A stretch of DNA of 64,000 bases from DASQDN01 sp963844855 (GTDB lineage Bacteria; Acidobacteriota; Terriglobia; Bryobacterales; Bryobacteraceae). The notes below the pieces were generated by a model. The model searched no databases and had not been told where the DNA came from. It worked only from the letters and a program-made list of their open reading frames with translations. Positions 16,608 through 25,533 of this stretch are shown here, in pieces. The DNA lies in contig CAWJQP010000023.1 in the NCBI GenBank assembly GCA_963844855.1, positions 1 to 64,000 of the forward strand, read 5' to 3'. Position numbers and translations under genes: made by a program. Position 1 is the first letter of the stretch, and each line of letters begins with the position of its first letter.

Positions 16608-17237
16608 CTACTGCGCCTTCAAGTAGGCGATCAACGAGAACAACAACGCATCTTCGGGAGACGAGGCGGGCATGTTCCCATGTCCTTCGCGAATGCGTCG
16701 CAGGATAGTTGCTTCCTGAACGGGATCTCCATTTGCGAGTTGCGATCGTTTGTACACCGTCAGAATCTCGGGTGTTCCGTTCGCCGGTTCTGCATGACAC
16801 GCTCCGCATTGTTCCAGGTAGAACTTCTTACCGTTGTTCAGCACGTCCTCATCGGAGCCGCGAATCGGACGCAGGACGGCGTTGATCTCCGGGCGTCCCC
16901 GTAACGTTTTCAAATACGCCATCAGATCTTCCCAGTCCTGCGGTCGCAACAGATTCTTGTAGGAGGGCATCCCGTTATAGCCCTCCGTAACAAGGTCCCG
17001 GACGTTCTGCTCCAACGCGCGCTTGCCGTTGATCAGGCGAACTTTTCCAAACAGTGTGCGCAGCGATGGACCGGCCCGCCGAGCATCCGTCAGTACGTTA
17101 TGGCAGCCACCACACGCGCGAAAGACATCCTTCCCTCTGGCTTCTGCCGTCGTTTGGGCATGGCCCGCAGGCGTTAGCAATATGGAAAACAGTACCGCTA
17201 CGACTCGTGAGCCCATCTGCAAATTGTCTCGTATCAT
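16608..17237 (-). CDS. Diheme cytochrome c
   Basis: A periplasmic c-type cytochrome of about 209 residues. A signal peptide (VVAVLFSILLTPAGHA) is followed by two heme sites: CGGCH in the first domain, with Met ligand candidate GMPSY, and CGACH in the second, with NMPAS as ligand candidate. The duplication suggests an electron carrier between a dehydrogenase and the respiratory chain. ATG 17237 is chosen because the longer frame would overlap the divergent methyltransferase start. It ends 3 bases from the enolase-family gene's stop. Confidence 0.88.
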   Translation of the reverse strand: MIRDNLQMGSRVVAVLFSILLTPAGHAQTTAEARGKDVFRACGGCHNVLTDARRAGPSLRTLFGKVRLINGKRALEQNVRDLVTEGYNGMPSYKNLLRPQDWEDLMAYLKTLRGRPEINAVLRPIRGSDEDVLNNGKKFYLEQCGACHAEPANGTPEILTVYKRSQLANGDPVQEATILRRIREGHGNMPASSPEDALLFSLIAYLKAQ

Positions 17238-17249
17238 CAGGACTGCTTC

Positions 17250-17861
17250 ATGTCTAACCTTCAACAGCAATTCAGCCAGATAGACATCTATTTATTCGAT
17301 CAACTGCTGCGTGGCAGAATTACTCGCGGGATGCGCGTGCTCGATGCCGGATGCGGATCCGGGCGCAACTTGGTCTACCTGCTTGGCGAGGGATACGAGG
17401 TTTTCGGCGTGGACTCCGATTCACGATCGATCGCCGACGTCCGTCGTCTCGCCGCGGAGCTTGCGCCAAGACTTCCCTCGGACAATTTTCGAGTTGAACC
17501 CATAGAACAGATGTCGTTTCCTGATGATTTCGCCGACATAGTCATCAGCAGCGCCGTCCTCCACTTCGCGCGCGATGACGAGCATTTTCATGCGATGCTG
17601 CAACGCTCATGGCGATGCCTGAAGCGCGGTGGCCTTTTCTTCTGTCGTCTCGCGTCATCGATTGGGATCGAACACCAGATCGAACACGTGGCAGGCCGCC
17701 GATTCAACTTGCCCGATGGTTCCCAGCGCTATCTGGTCGATGCGGCCATCCTCGAAAACCTGACACAAAAACTCGGCGGACAGTTGATTGATCCTCTGAA
17801 GACGACGGTTGTTCACAACCAGCGCTCTATGACAACCTGGGTTATGAAAAGAATCGACTAA
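17250..17861 (+). CDS. SAM-dependent methyltransferase (class I)
   Basis: A 203-residue protein with a Methyltransf_11-like fold. Motif I is VLDAGCGSGRNLVYLL, followed by the acidic residue in VFGVDSDSRSI and motif IV around DIVISSAVLHFARDDEHF; RCLKRGGLFFCRLAS follows. It is cytoplasmic, and the substrate is unknown. A ribosome site is weak. It starts 12 bases from the divergent cytochrome gene and is followed by the YbjQ gene after 36 bases. Confidence 0.88.
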   Translation: MSNLQQQFSQIDIYLFDQLLRGRITRGMRVLDAGCGSGRNLVYLLGEGYEVFGVDSDSRSIADVRRLAAELAPRLPSDNFRVEPIEQMSFPDDFADIVISSAVLHFARDDEHFHAMLQRSWRCLKRGGLFFCRLASSIGIEHQIEHVAGRRFNLPDGSQRYLVDAAILENLTQKLGGQLIDPLKTTVVHNQRSMTTWVMKRID

Positions 17862-17897
17862 CGGAACATTACAATCGCAATCGCGTATAAGGAGCAT

Positions 17898-18218
17898 ATG
17901 ATCATCACGACTACACCGACTGTCGAAGGCAAAAGCATCCGAGACTATCGAGGGATCGTTACCGGCGAGGCAATCCTCGGCGCCAATATCTTTAAGGATT
18001 TATTCGCGGGTCTCCGTGACATCGTCGGTGGCCGCTCGGCGGCTTATGAGAAGGAACTCCGGCACGCGCGCGACCTTGCATTCGCGGAATTAACTGCCAG
18101 CGCTACCGAAGTGGGGGCCAACGCGATCGTAGGAGTCGATATTGACTACGAAGTTCTCGGCCAAAACAACGGCATGCTCATGGTTAGCGTCAGCGGCACG
18201 GCGGTCGTTGTCGAGTAG
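17898..18218 (+). CDS. YbjQ/UPF0145 family heavy-metal-binding-domain protein
   Basis: A 106-residue protein of the YbjQ family, which forms pentamers of unknown function. It is recognised from IITTTPTVEGKSIRDYRGIVTGEAILGAN, the central FKDLFAGLRDIVGGRSAAYEKEL, and ELTASATEVGANAIVGVDIDYEVL. A strong AAGGAG lies seven bases before the ATG. The frame is intact and cytoplasmic. Confidence 0.92.
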   Translation: MIITTTPTVEGKSIRDYRGIVTGEAILGANIFKDLFAGLRDIVGGRSAAYEKELRHARDLAFAELTASATEVGANAIVGVDIDYEVLGQNNGMLMVSVSGTAVVVE

Positions 18219-18305
18219 TTTTTGTCTGCGGGCGCGGCGCGCGTGCATGATATAGTCAGAACACTTACTGCGTCGTAATGTTGATACTTCAGTGGGAGGG
18301 ATCTC

Positions 18306-21300
18306 ATGCACGCGCAACAAATCCTCCGCGGCGTTTCAATCCTGACGCTGCTTGCTTTACTAACCTCCGGATTCGCCGTCCAACGTATTAATGCCCAGGT
18401 TCTATATGGATCACTACTCGGGTCCATACAAGACGCTTCCGGCAGTGTGATTCAGGGAGCTACCGTTCGTATCACGAACAAGAGCACGGGCGTCGTCCGG
18501 GAAACCACATCGAACGAAGCCGGCCTATACACGTTTCCGAACGTGCTTGCCGGTACTTATGACTTGGAAATTACGCAATCCGGCTTTCGCCCGGTAACGC
18601 GGACAGGTGTCATCGCCACGGTTAATTCCGTCACACGCACCGATATTCGCCTCGAAGTAGGCGCGACCACGGAACAGATAACTGTGTCAGCGTCAGCCGC
18701 GCTACTCCAAAGCGACAAAGCCGATGTGCACGCAGAGCTGAGCACAAAAGAAGTGATGGACCTGCCGACGGGAGCTTATCGGAATTATCAAAGTCTGATC
18801 AACTTCGTCCCCGGCGCAACTCCTGCCGATACGCAAAACAGCATTCAGGGAGCTCCTGCGCGCGGCCTCGCCACCAACATCAACGGAACTGCCAAAAACA
18901 ATAACAGCACCCGCCTCGATGGCGCGGTAAATGTCTATTTGTGGCTGCCGCACCATGTGGCGTACGTTGCTCCGCAGGAGACCGTAGAGACAGTTAGCGT
19001 CGCGACCAACAACTTCGACGCCGAGCAAGGCTTAGCGGGCGGCGCTGCGATCACAGTCGTGACCAAATCCGGAACGAATGAGTTCCATGGTTCCGCATTT
19101 GGCTATCACACCAACAACCACCTTAAGGCCCGCAACTTCTTCCAGGTAGGCGAGCTGCCCCGCAGCAGCCGCAATATGGATGGCGCTACTTTTGGCGGCC
19201 CCATCCTGCGCAACAAGTTGTTCTTCTTCGGCGGATGGGAAGGCATGTGGGAGCGCACTGCCGCCAATGGCTTTTTCACTGTGCCGACTGCCGACGTTCG
19301 CACGGGCGATTTCAGCGCATACTCGACCATCTACGATCCTGCAACTGGAGCGGCCAACGGCACTGGGCGAACACCTTTCCCGAACAACATCATTCCGATG
19401 AACCGGCAGAGCGCAATCTCGCGCAAGATGCAGGCACTGATTCCGCAGCCCAATCTATCGGGCACCGCTTCGAACTACTTCAGCGCCGGAACGCTTGTGT
19501 TCGATCGCCAGAATTACGATGCGAAAGTAAACTGGAACCGCTCGGATCGTCACGCCCTTTTCGCCAAGTACAGCGCGATGGATGCAGTCGGTTCGTGTCC
19601 GTTTTCATTGGGCGAAGCAGGCGGCCCGGCTGTCTGCAGCGGCAGCTCGCCGGGAACCGCGAACACCTTGGTGCAGATTGCGACGATCGGCCATACATTC
19701 ACGGTTTCGCCGCGAATTGTCATCGACGGAAATGTCGGCTGGACGCGTCTGGAACAGAGCGGAAAGAATCCTGACTTCGGCACGAACTTCGGCCTCGACG
19801 ATCTTGGGATTCCCGGTACCAATGGGCCCGATCCTCGGCAAAGTGGAATGCCTGCATTCGCGATCACCGACTATACGACACTCGGCAATAGCGACAATCC
19901 GCGGCCGAATACATACGCGGACCAAAGCTTCACCATCAACAACAACGTTGGGATTCTCGCAGGTAAGCACGATCTGCGTGTTGGGCTCGACGTAGTGCGT
20001 CATCAACTGAACCACTGGCAGCCCGAGCTGAACAATCCCCGCGGGTTGTTTACCTTTAGCGGTGGAGAAACAGCCCTCAACGCTACCGGCGCCGCTGCTC
20101 CCAATCAGTTCAACGCATATGCGGCGTTTCTCCTCGGTTCTCCTGTGAGCATGGGCAAGAGTTTGCAACATCTCACCATGAGCGGCAGGGAATGGCAGTT
20201 CGGAACCTACATACGTGATCGTTGGCAAGCCACGCAGAACCTCACGCTCTCGCTTGGTCTTCGATACGAGTACTATCCGCTCATGACACGCGCCGATCGC
20301 GGTCTTGAACGCTACGATCCGACAACGAACCTCGTGCTGTTCGGTCGTCGCGGAGATAATCCCGACAATGTTGGAATCAACGTCAGCAAGACAATGTTTG
20401 CGCCACGTGTCGGATTCGCGTACCGCCTCGGCGCACAAACCGTGATTCGGTCTGGGTACGGCATCACTTATGATCCGCTGCCATTCTCACGTCCGTTACG
20501 CGGTCCTTATCCTGCAACTATCTCGCAAAACTTCGTCGGTTCGAACACGTTTGCGCCCTTCGGACCGCTGGAGCAGGGCATTCCGCCGTTCACGGGACCC
20601 GACCTGACTCCTGGTTTCGCCACCCTGCCAGTTACCGTCGACACCCGTAGCCCTTGGGCCGGCACTCTCAATCGCGGATACATTCAGTCTTGGAACTTCA
20701 TCCTGGAGCGGAGACTACCCGGCGACACCGTCATCTCGGCCGGTTACGTCGGCACGCAGACGACGAACCAGCTCGCCGATCGCGATATCAACGCGGCGCC
20801 TATAGGCGGAGGCAATACAGGACGTCCCTTATACCCGCAGTTCGGACGCACCGCGGCTACCTCGATGTGGGATGGTTGGTTGAGCGCCAATTACCATTCA
20901 GCGCAGTTCTCGGTGAACCGTCATATGGGCGGCTTGACGTTGAAGGGCGCCTATACGTTCTCCAAGGCCATTAACTCTACGGATGAAGATGGTTGGGCCA
21001 GCGTCATGTGGAACCATCCTGACGTGCTCGATCGGAACAGAGCGCTTGCGGGATACGACCGCACGCACATCCTGCAACTCGGATGGGTTTATGAAATGCC
21101 CTTCGGACCTGGAAAGAAATTCGCCAACGACGGTTTCGTTTCCATGCTTGTCCGTGACTGGCAAATCAATGGGAACTTCAGCGCGTATAGCGGCACGCCA
21201 TTTACCGTCACGTCTGCTGGAACTTCATTGAACGCTCCAGGGAATGCGCAGACCGCGGATCAGGTGTTGCCGGAAGTTGAGAAACTCGGCGGTATCGGCC

Positions 21301-21635
21301 GCAACGTCGCGTTCTTTGATCCGCTGGCGTTTCGCGCGGTGACCGATAGAAGATACGGAAATTCAGGACGCAACATCCTTCGCGGACCGGGCGTCATCAA
21401 CACGGATCTCTCTTTATTCCGAACCTTCCCGATCCGTGAACGGTTTCAGCTCCAGTTCCGCGCGGAAGCATTCAACGCTTCAAATACGCCGCATTTCAAC
21501 AATCCCGGCGCGAACGTATCGAACATGAGGTTAAGTCCAACCGGGACGATTACGGATCTCGGCAACTTCATGTCGATTACCAGCGCTCGGACGGACGAAC
21601 GCATCTTCCGGTTTGCTCTGCGAATTCAGTTCTGA
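18306..21635 (+). CDS. TonB-dependent receptor, Oar/carboxypeptidase-regulatory-like type (second copy)
   Basis: A 1,109-residue outer-membrane receptor of the same class as the one at 8951 but clearly diverged. A long signal peptide (ILRGVSILTLLALLTSGFAVQ..NAQ) is followed by a regulatory-like domain (LLGSIQDASGSVIQGATVRI), a plug with NINGTAKNNNSTRLDGA, and TVVTKSGTNEFHGSAFGYH at the plug/barrel junction. The barrel ends in the typical terminal Phe (FRFALRIQF). GGGAGG lies before the ATG. It converges on a sulfatase gene, with 10 bases of overlap, and has its own terminator inside that gene. Confidence 0.93.
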   Translation: MHAQQILRGVSILTLLALLTSGFAVQRINAQVLYGSLLGSIQDASGSVIQGATVRITNKSTGVVRETTSNEAGLYTFPNVLAGTYDLEITQSGFRPVTRTGVIATVNSVTRTDIRLEVGATTEQITVSASAALLQSDKADVHAELSTKEVMDLPTGAYRNYQSLINFVPGATPADTQNSIQGAPARGLATNINGTAKNNNSTRLDGAVNVYLWLPHHVAYVAPQETVETVSVATNNFDAEQGLAGGAAITVVTKSGTNEFHGSAFGYHTNNHLKARNFFQVGELPRSSRNMDGATFGGPILRNKLFFFGGWEGMWERTAANGFFTVPTADVRTGDFSAYSTIYDPATGAANGTGRTPFPNNIIPMNRQSAISRKMQALIPQPNLSGTASNYFSAGTLVFDRQNYDAKVNWNRSDRHALFAKYSAMDAVGSCPFSLGEAGGPAVCSGSSPGTANTLVQIATIGHTFTVSPRIVIDGNVGWTRLEQSGKNPDFGTNFGLDDLGIPGTNGPDPRQSGMPAFAITDYTTLGNSDNPRPNTYADQSFTINNNVGILAGKHDLRVGLDVVRHQLNHWQPELNNPRGLFTFSGGETALNATGAAAPNQFNAYAAFLLGSPVSMGKSLQHLTMSGREWQFGTYIRDRWQATQNLTLSLGLRYEYYPLMTRADRGLERYDPTTNLVLFGRRGDNPDNVGINVSKTMFAPRVGFAYRLGAQTVIRSGYGITYDPLPFSRPLRGPYPATISQNFVGSNTFAPFGPLEQGIPPFTGPDLTPGFATLPVTVDTRSPWAGTLNRGYIQSWNFILERRLPGDTVISAGYVGTQTTNQLADRDINAAPIGGGNTGRPLYPQFGRTAATSMWDGWLSANYHSAQFSVNRHMGGLTLKGAYTFSKAINSTDEDGWASVMWNHPDVLDRNRALAGYDRTHILQLGWVYEMPFGPGKKFANDGFVSMLVRDWQINGNFSAYSGTPFTVTSAGTSLNAPGNAQTADQVLPEVEKLGGIGRNVAFFDPLAFRAVTDRRYGNSGRNILRGPGVINTDLSLFRTFPIRERFQLQFRAEAFNASNTPHFNNPGANVSNMRLSPTGTITDLGNFMSITSARTDERIFRFALRIQF

Positions 21636-22972
21636 CTTCGCAGCTTGGCATTCATATCGCGAAGCACACGGCCTAAACGGAGACGAGCAGCCCTCGCGGC
21701 GCTCGTCTCGCCTTTTTCAGGTAAAGGATGTTTCTCCAACTCGTCTGCGGCTACGTCGAACAACTCGCCGGTGCTATACAGTTTGTACTGTTTGTCGCGA
21801 GCAAAGATCTTGAGTGAAAACTGCTCTTTGTCCCAGCCTGGTCGCGGATCGTAGTGGCAGTAGAGCCACTCCCGTGGAGATCCTTTCTGGCCGCGCAGTT
21901 GGGGATAAAAACTTCGGCCGTCCGCGACAAAGCTGCTGGGAATCTTCGAACCTGCGATTGCTGCGAGCGTCGGTAAAAAGTCAGTCGAGTCGATAAGATC
22001 ATCCGAAACTTTGCCGCTCGGAGCGGTCCCTTTCCAACTTGCAATCATGGGCACGTGAGTTCCGGCGTTCGTTGTATCGCCTTTTCCGCCGCGAATAACG
22101 TGGTCACCCATGCGCGACGTGATTTCGCGCGGAGTTCCGTTGTCGCTGAAAAAAAGAATGATTGTGTTCTCGCGCAAGCCGAGCTGATCTACTTGCTGAA
22201 CGACGCGCCCGACACACTCGTCCATGTACGCGACCATATCTCCAAAAAACTTTGGATCGGCTTTGTGTCTGTCGCCCGAGGCCCACTCGCGGCTGCGCGG
22301 AGTGGCCGTAAATGGGGCATGCGTCAGCGCCATCGGATAATACACGAAGAACGGACGTTCTTTCTCGCGTTTCATGAACTCCGACAGAAACGACACAAAA
22401 ACATCCTCGCCGTACTTGTCCTTAATTGTCTTGAGTTCACCATTCTGCATGACTACGGGATCGGCATAACGCGAGCCTTTGTCCTCTGTATGGCCAGCAT
22501 GCCAAAGACAATAGTCATCAAAGCCGCTGTCCTTTGGCAGCATTCCTTTCCCTCGCCATTCCGGCTGGTAATCCGGCGGGTTGTAGCTGTACATTTGCCA
22601 TTTGCCGGCGATGCAAGTCTTATAGCCCGCGCCTTGCATAAAATGTCCGAACGTTTTTTCTTTTGGGTTCAAAATTCCAAACGCTTCATAGTTCCGGAAG
22701 TTGTACTGTCCCGTCATCAATTGGAGGCGCGTGGGAGCACATAACGGCGTTGCATAAGCGTGGCGGAATCGCATCCCCGAAGAAGCCAGCGCATCAAGGT
22801 GAGGCGTCTTATATGACGTGCCGCCATTGCATCCAAGGCATTCGTATCCGAGATCGTCTGCCATGATGAGGATGACATTCGGTTTCTTTGAATCGCGTGG
22901 ACGCGCGCTCTGCGGAATAGCTAAGCTCGCGGCTGCGAGCGCGGATTGACTCAAGAAAGCGCGACGATTCAT
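21626..22972 (-). CDS. Arylsulfatase-family hydrolase
   Basis: A 448-residue sulfatase with a Tat-type leader (MNRRAFLSQSALAAASLAI). The formylglycine signature is CAPTR with Cys at about residue 78 (PLCAPTRLQLMTG), and metal ligands appear in ILIMADDLGYECLG and LFFSDNGTP. The lysine region AGKWQMY replaces the more usual GKWH. It cleaves sulfate esters in the periplasm and needs a formylglycine-generating enzyme, not seen here. It follows the DUF2846-like gene by 7 bases on the same strand and opposes the TonB receptor, whose terminator lies within its last codons. Confidence 0.92.
   Translation of the reverse strand: MNRRAFLSQSALAAASLAIPQSARPRDSKKPNVILIMADDLGYECLGCNGGTSYKTPHLDALASSGMRFRHAYATPLCAPTRLQLMTGQYNFRNYEAFGILNPKEKTFGHFMQGAGYKTCIAGKWQMYSYNPPDYQPEWRGKGMLPKDSGFDDYCLWHAGHTEDKGSRYADPVVMQNGELKTIKDKYGEDVFVSFLSEFMKREKERPFFVYYPMALTHAPFTATPRSREWASGDRHKADPKFFGDMVAYMDECVGRVVQQVDQLGLRENTIILFFSDNGTPREITSRMGDHVIRGGKGDTTNAGTHVPMIASWKGTAPSGKVSDDLIDSTDFLPTLAAIAGSKIPSSFVADGRSFYPQLRGQKGSPREWLYCHYDPRPGWDKEQFSLKIFARDKQYKLYSTGELFDVAADELEKHPLPEKGETSAARAARLRLGRVLRDMNAKLRSQN
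21680..21718 (+). terminator. Rho-independent terminator of the receptor gene
   Basis: GAGACGAGC (21680-21688) and GCTCGTCTC (21701-21709) make a perfect 9-bp GC-rich stem with a 12-base loop, followed by GCCTTTTTC. It sits 45 bases past the receptor stop but inside the 3' coding end of the opposing sulfatase, where it encodes part of its Ala/Arg-rich tail. Confidence 0.8.
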
Positions 22973-22979
22973 GTTTATC

Positions 22980-23375
22980 CTATTTCCAGACCTTCATGTA
23001 GATTTTCTCTTGTTCGATTGGCAGCAGTCGTTGCAGCTCGACGGCCGCTTCATGCGGTGAGATGAGATGCACTTCCGGAGAATTATTGCGCCCCACCAGT
23101 CTCGCCCGTATGTAACAACTTTCCCCGGCAATCAAATGGCACAGAATCGGAGGCCGGTCCTTATCGTCCATAGTGACGTTATAGACACCCGGCGGCACCT
23201 CAAGCCGGTAATACGTCGGGTAGCGCAGGCTCGCCACCTTCTTGTCATCCACCTTCATTAGGAAGCGCCCGCCCAGACCCCGCGTGTCCTTGGACGAATA
23301 CATTCCGACGATATACGCCGTATCCGCAGCTTGAACCAACGCAAGCGCCGCAAACGCCAGGAAAGCGAATTTCAT
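22980..23375 (-). CDS. DUF2846-like secreted protein
   Basis: A protein of about 131 residues with a signal peptide (KFAFLAFAALALVQA) and a small beta-rich domain. LRYPTYYRLEVPPGVYNVTM followed by CHLIAGESCYIRARLV matches the pattern of DUF2846 (tissue-strip-like lipoproteins), although no lipobox is present. Two Cys residues could form a disulfide. ATG 23375 is chosen over TTG 23381. It is in one transcription unit with the downstream sulfatase. Confidence 0.65.
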   Translation of the reverse strand: MKFAFLAFAALALVQAADTAYIVGMYSSKDTRGLGGRFLMKVDDKKVASLRYPTYYRLEVPPGVYNVTMDDKDRPPILCHLIAGESCYIRARLVGRNNSPEVHLISPHEAAVELQRLLPIEQEKIYMKVWK

Positions 23376-23644
23376 TCTCAATCAAGGTAACGCAGATGCT
23401 CACTGCAGTTGTGGAATGGAATTGAGCGCCTGCATATCAAGGGCGCCAAGACGTAATCTCTTTTGCAACCATTCGGCTCGGTCTCGGCGGGCGGCGCCAT
23501 TTCAGTTCGTGACCGGCATCCTGAACTCCAGCGAGCATGTAGAGTGTAATCATTGAGCGCTGACGCTGTAGAGCCCTCTCTCCCGCGCGGCCACGTTTCG
23601 GCGACGCGACCGTGCGGCGAGCAACGTATACTCGCAAAATAAAG

Positions 23645-24658
23645 TCACTCCAGTGGGGTGATGGGATGTTTCTGTGTTTTCTGGAAGGCGAGCCAACCCT
23701 TCGCAAACCGCTTTGATGGTAACCATCCCGCGTCTTGTGCTCCCGCAGGCGCCGGACTATTGTCAGGAACGATCCACGCATCAGTCACATTCCAAACAGG
23801 CTCTGTCTGGAAGGATCTAACTCCACTGTCCTCAGTCTTGATGAATCCCCGCCAAGCTTGGCTGAGGTCAATGGCTGCCGGTTGTTTAGAATCCGTGGAT
23901 AGTCTCAGGTCAACAACTTCTTCCAGCCATGCCAGCACCGTGTGCACCACGTTCATCACACAACAATGCGGTACCCTGTTCTGGACCATGAAGGTCAATG
24001 GCGCCCGGCGACGATACTTTTCAAAGTAGGCATAAGGGCGCTGGGTTCCACATCTGTCGTCGGCTCCGTTGGCGATGATGAATTGAGGCACGGAGAGCGA
24101 CGCCTCAGGCAATTCTACGGTGTCGATGCCGATTGTCTCGCGGTGCCCGGGAGCGTACAAGATCGCTGCGAGAATGCGCTCCGGGGCGTAGGCGACCATT
24201 CGCGCCACCATCGAGCCGCCGCCAGAAAAGCTAAACAGGATGAGCTTGGATTCGGCGAGTTCCGGATGGCGTGTCAGTTGTGCGAACTGGTTAAGGCTCT
24301 GTAACAGCGCTCGCCCGATTCCATGTTCCGGAATGATATCCATGTCCTCTTCGGTTTTCGCGCGACAGTGGCGAGCCAGTATTAAAGCGATGTCATGGCG
24401 CTCGGCAAAACGGGTTACATCGGCATCAAAATACAAGTTGCCTACCTGCCAGCCGCGCTCGATGACGACGAAAACTGCCCTCACCGGTTTGCCGGCATCC
24501 CGTAACGTTAGTTCGTACTCACACGGACGCTGCATGGTTTCAGTGGAAGTCGGAGCGACATACGTCCTGTACTGTTCCGTACGAGCCGAAGCCGATACGC
24601 ATAGCAAGAGCGTGGAGGTCACAACTATCGAGATACGGCTGAATCGAACATCACACAC
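23645..24658 (-). CDS. Secreted alpha/beta hydrolase
   Basis: A 337-residue hydrolase with a signal peptide (ISIVVTSTLLLCVSASA) and a GTG start. The nucleophile elbow is LFSFSGGGSMVARM (GxSxG-like, FSGGG). A likely acid lies in IIANGADDRC and the catalytic His in VPHCCVMNVVHTVLAWLEE. The layout resembles poly(3-hydroxybutyrate)-depolymerase or esterase-type hydrolases. It is the last gene before a 270-base gap on this strand; a weak hairpin separates it from the NlpC gene. Confidence 0.8.
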   Translation of the reverse strand: MCDVRFSRISIVVTSTLLLCVSASARTEQYRTYVAPTSTETMQRPCEYELTLRDAGKPVRAVFVVIERGWQVGNLYFDADVTRFAERHDIALILARHCRAKTEEDMDIIPEHGIGRALLQSLNQFAQLTRHPELAESKLILFSFSGGGSMVARMVAYAPERILAAILYAPGHRETIGIDTVELPEASLSVPQFIIANGADDRCGTQRPYAYFEKYRRRAPLTFMVQNRVPHCCVMNVVHTVLAWLEEVVDLRLSTDSKQPAAIDLSQAWRGFIKTEDSGVRSFQTEPVWNVTDAWIVPDNSPAPAGAQDAGWLPSKRFAKGWLAFQKTQKHPITPLE

Positions 24659-24660
24659 GG

Positions 24661-24680
24661 AAAAGCTCTCTTGAGAGGCG
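24661..24680 (-). terminator. Weak hairpin after NlpC/P60 gene
   Basis: On the minus strand GCCTCTCAAGAGAGC folds into a short stem with a 4-base loop and is followed by TTTT, 46 bases after the NlpC stop. The stem is only about five pairs, so termination would be inefficient. Confidence 0.3.
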
Positions 24681-24725
24681 GGATTCGGACTTACCAGTCC
24701 ATTTTATTCACTGCGCCACGCATCT

Positions 24726-25451
24726 TCACCACAGGTAAGGGTCCTTGACGCGGCTGACACCGGTCCAGTCCTCCCGATTATAAGACTGGATCACCATGCC
24801 GATGCTTTCCATGCTGGCGTGAACCACGCTGTTGCCTATCGAAATCATACCGATGTGTTTGGGCGATGAGTCTGTGCGCGTCACGATGTCGCCGTGCTTG
24901 AGTTCGTGAGATTGGAGCCGCCCCATCTTCTGCACCTCATCGAACCCTTGTTCGTAATTACGAATGCTGTGGTTGTACCACTTGACGGTGGGCGAGATCT
25001 CATTCAGAAGCCAGTAGACGAAGCCGATGCAATCGAAGTGACGCTTGCCCCGGCAATCATCGCCGGCGGCTATCCCTGAGCCCGCTCCGCCGAGCCTGCG
25101 TGGAAAGAGCTTGGCTCCGAAGTGCGGCGGGTCGGGAAAGTGCGGCCAGGAATCCATGGGCTTCCCGTCATTGTCCTTCACATATTCTTTCAGGCGAGCG
25201 AGTTCCGACGAGCCAACCTGAAAGAGAAATCCGTTCACTGTCTTCCAGCGGCCATAGCAGTTCTGCAGCGAGTTTGTCCCGGTATGGATTCGCAATGTAT
25301 CCCATCGCGCATCCTGCTTAAGCTTGACCTCGCGGCCGACGGCGGGACCTTCTCCTGGAATTCCACCCCGGGCTCCCTTTAAGTAATGGGCGCCCATCAA
25401 ACCTTGTCCCATCGCCAGGGTCGCGAGCATGAATCGTCTTGTATCCGACAT
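24726..25451 (-). CDS. NlpC/P60-family peptidase-like protein
   Basis: A 241-residue protein whose C-terminal half has the papain-like NlpC/P60 layout: Cys in HFDCIGFVYWLLNE, a spacer with ELKHGDIVTR, then His in KHIGMISIGNSVVHAS. An N-terminal leader (RRFMLATLAMGQGLMGA) suggests export. The family cuts peptidoglycan stem peptides. GGGAGA lies 10 bases before the ATG. It follows the pseudopilin-like gene across a hairpin, so the two are probably co-transcribed with attenuated read-through. Confidence 0.75.
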   Translation of the reverse strand: MSDTRRFMLATLAMGQGLMGAHYLKGARGGIPGEGPAVGREVKLKQDARWDTLRIHTGTNSLQNCYGRWKTVNGFLFQVGSSELARLKEYVKDNDGKPMDSWPHFPDPPHFGAKLFPRRLGGAGSGIAAGDDCRGKRHFDCIGFVYWLLNEISPTVKWYNHSIRNYEQGFDEVQKMGRLQSHELKHGDIVTRTDSSPKHIGMISIGNSVVHASMESIGMVIQSYNREDWTGVSRVKDPYLW

Positions 25452-25491
25452 GGTTGTGTTCTCCCGTTTTGCTGATTTTTCAGGCTTGACC

Positions 25492-25516
25492 GAGGGCCGG
25501 GCTACCGCCGGCCCTC
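25492..25516 (-). terminator. Stable intercistronic hairpin
   Basis: GAGGGCCGG and CCGGCCCTC form a perfect 9-bp GC-rich stem with a 7-base loop between the pseudopilin stop and the NlpC start. No T run follows, so it looks more like an mRNA-stabilising or attenuating hairpin than a full terminator. Confidence 0.5.
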
Positions 25517-25533
25517 TGTCTCAGGCTCCACTG

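Noticed and set aside
23382..23644. Minus-strand frame upstream of the DUF2846-like gene
   Set aside because: Arg-rich short frame with no family resemblance, overlapping the end of the alpha/beta hydrolase; nothing to support coding.
24672..24722. tRNA-like string on the minus strand (GGCGCAGT ... TCCGAATCCCGCC)
   Set aside because: T-stem does not pair, no anticodon arm is present and the spacing is too short; coincidental resemblance or too decayed to call.
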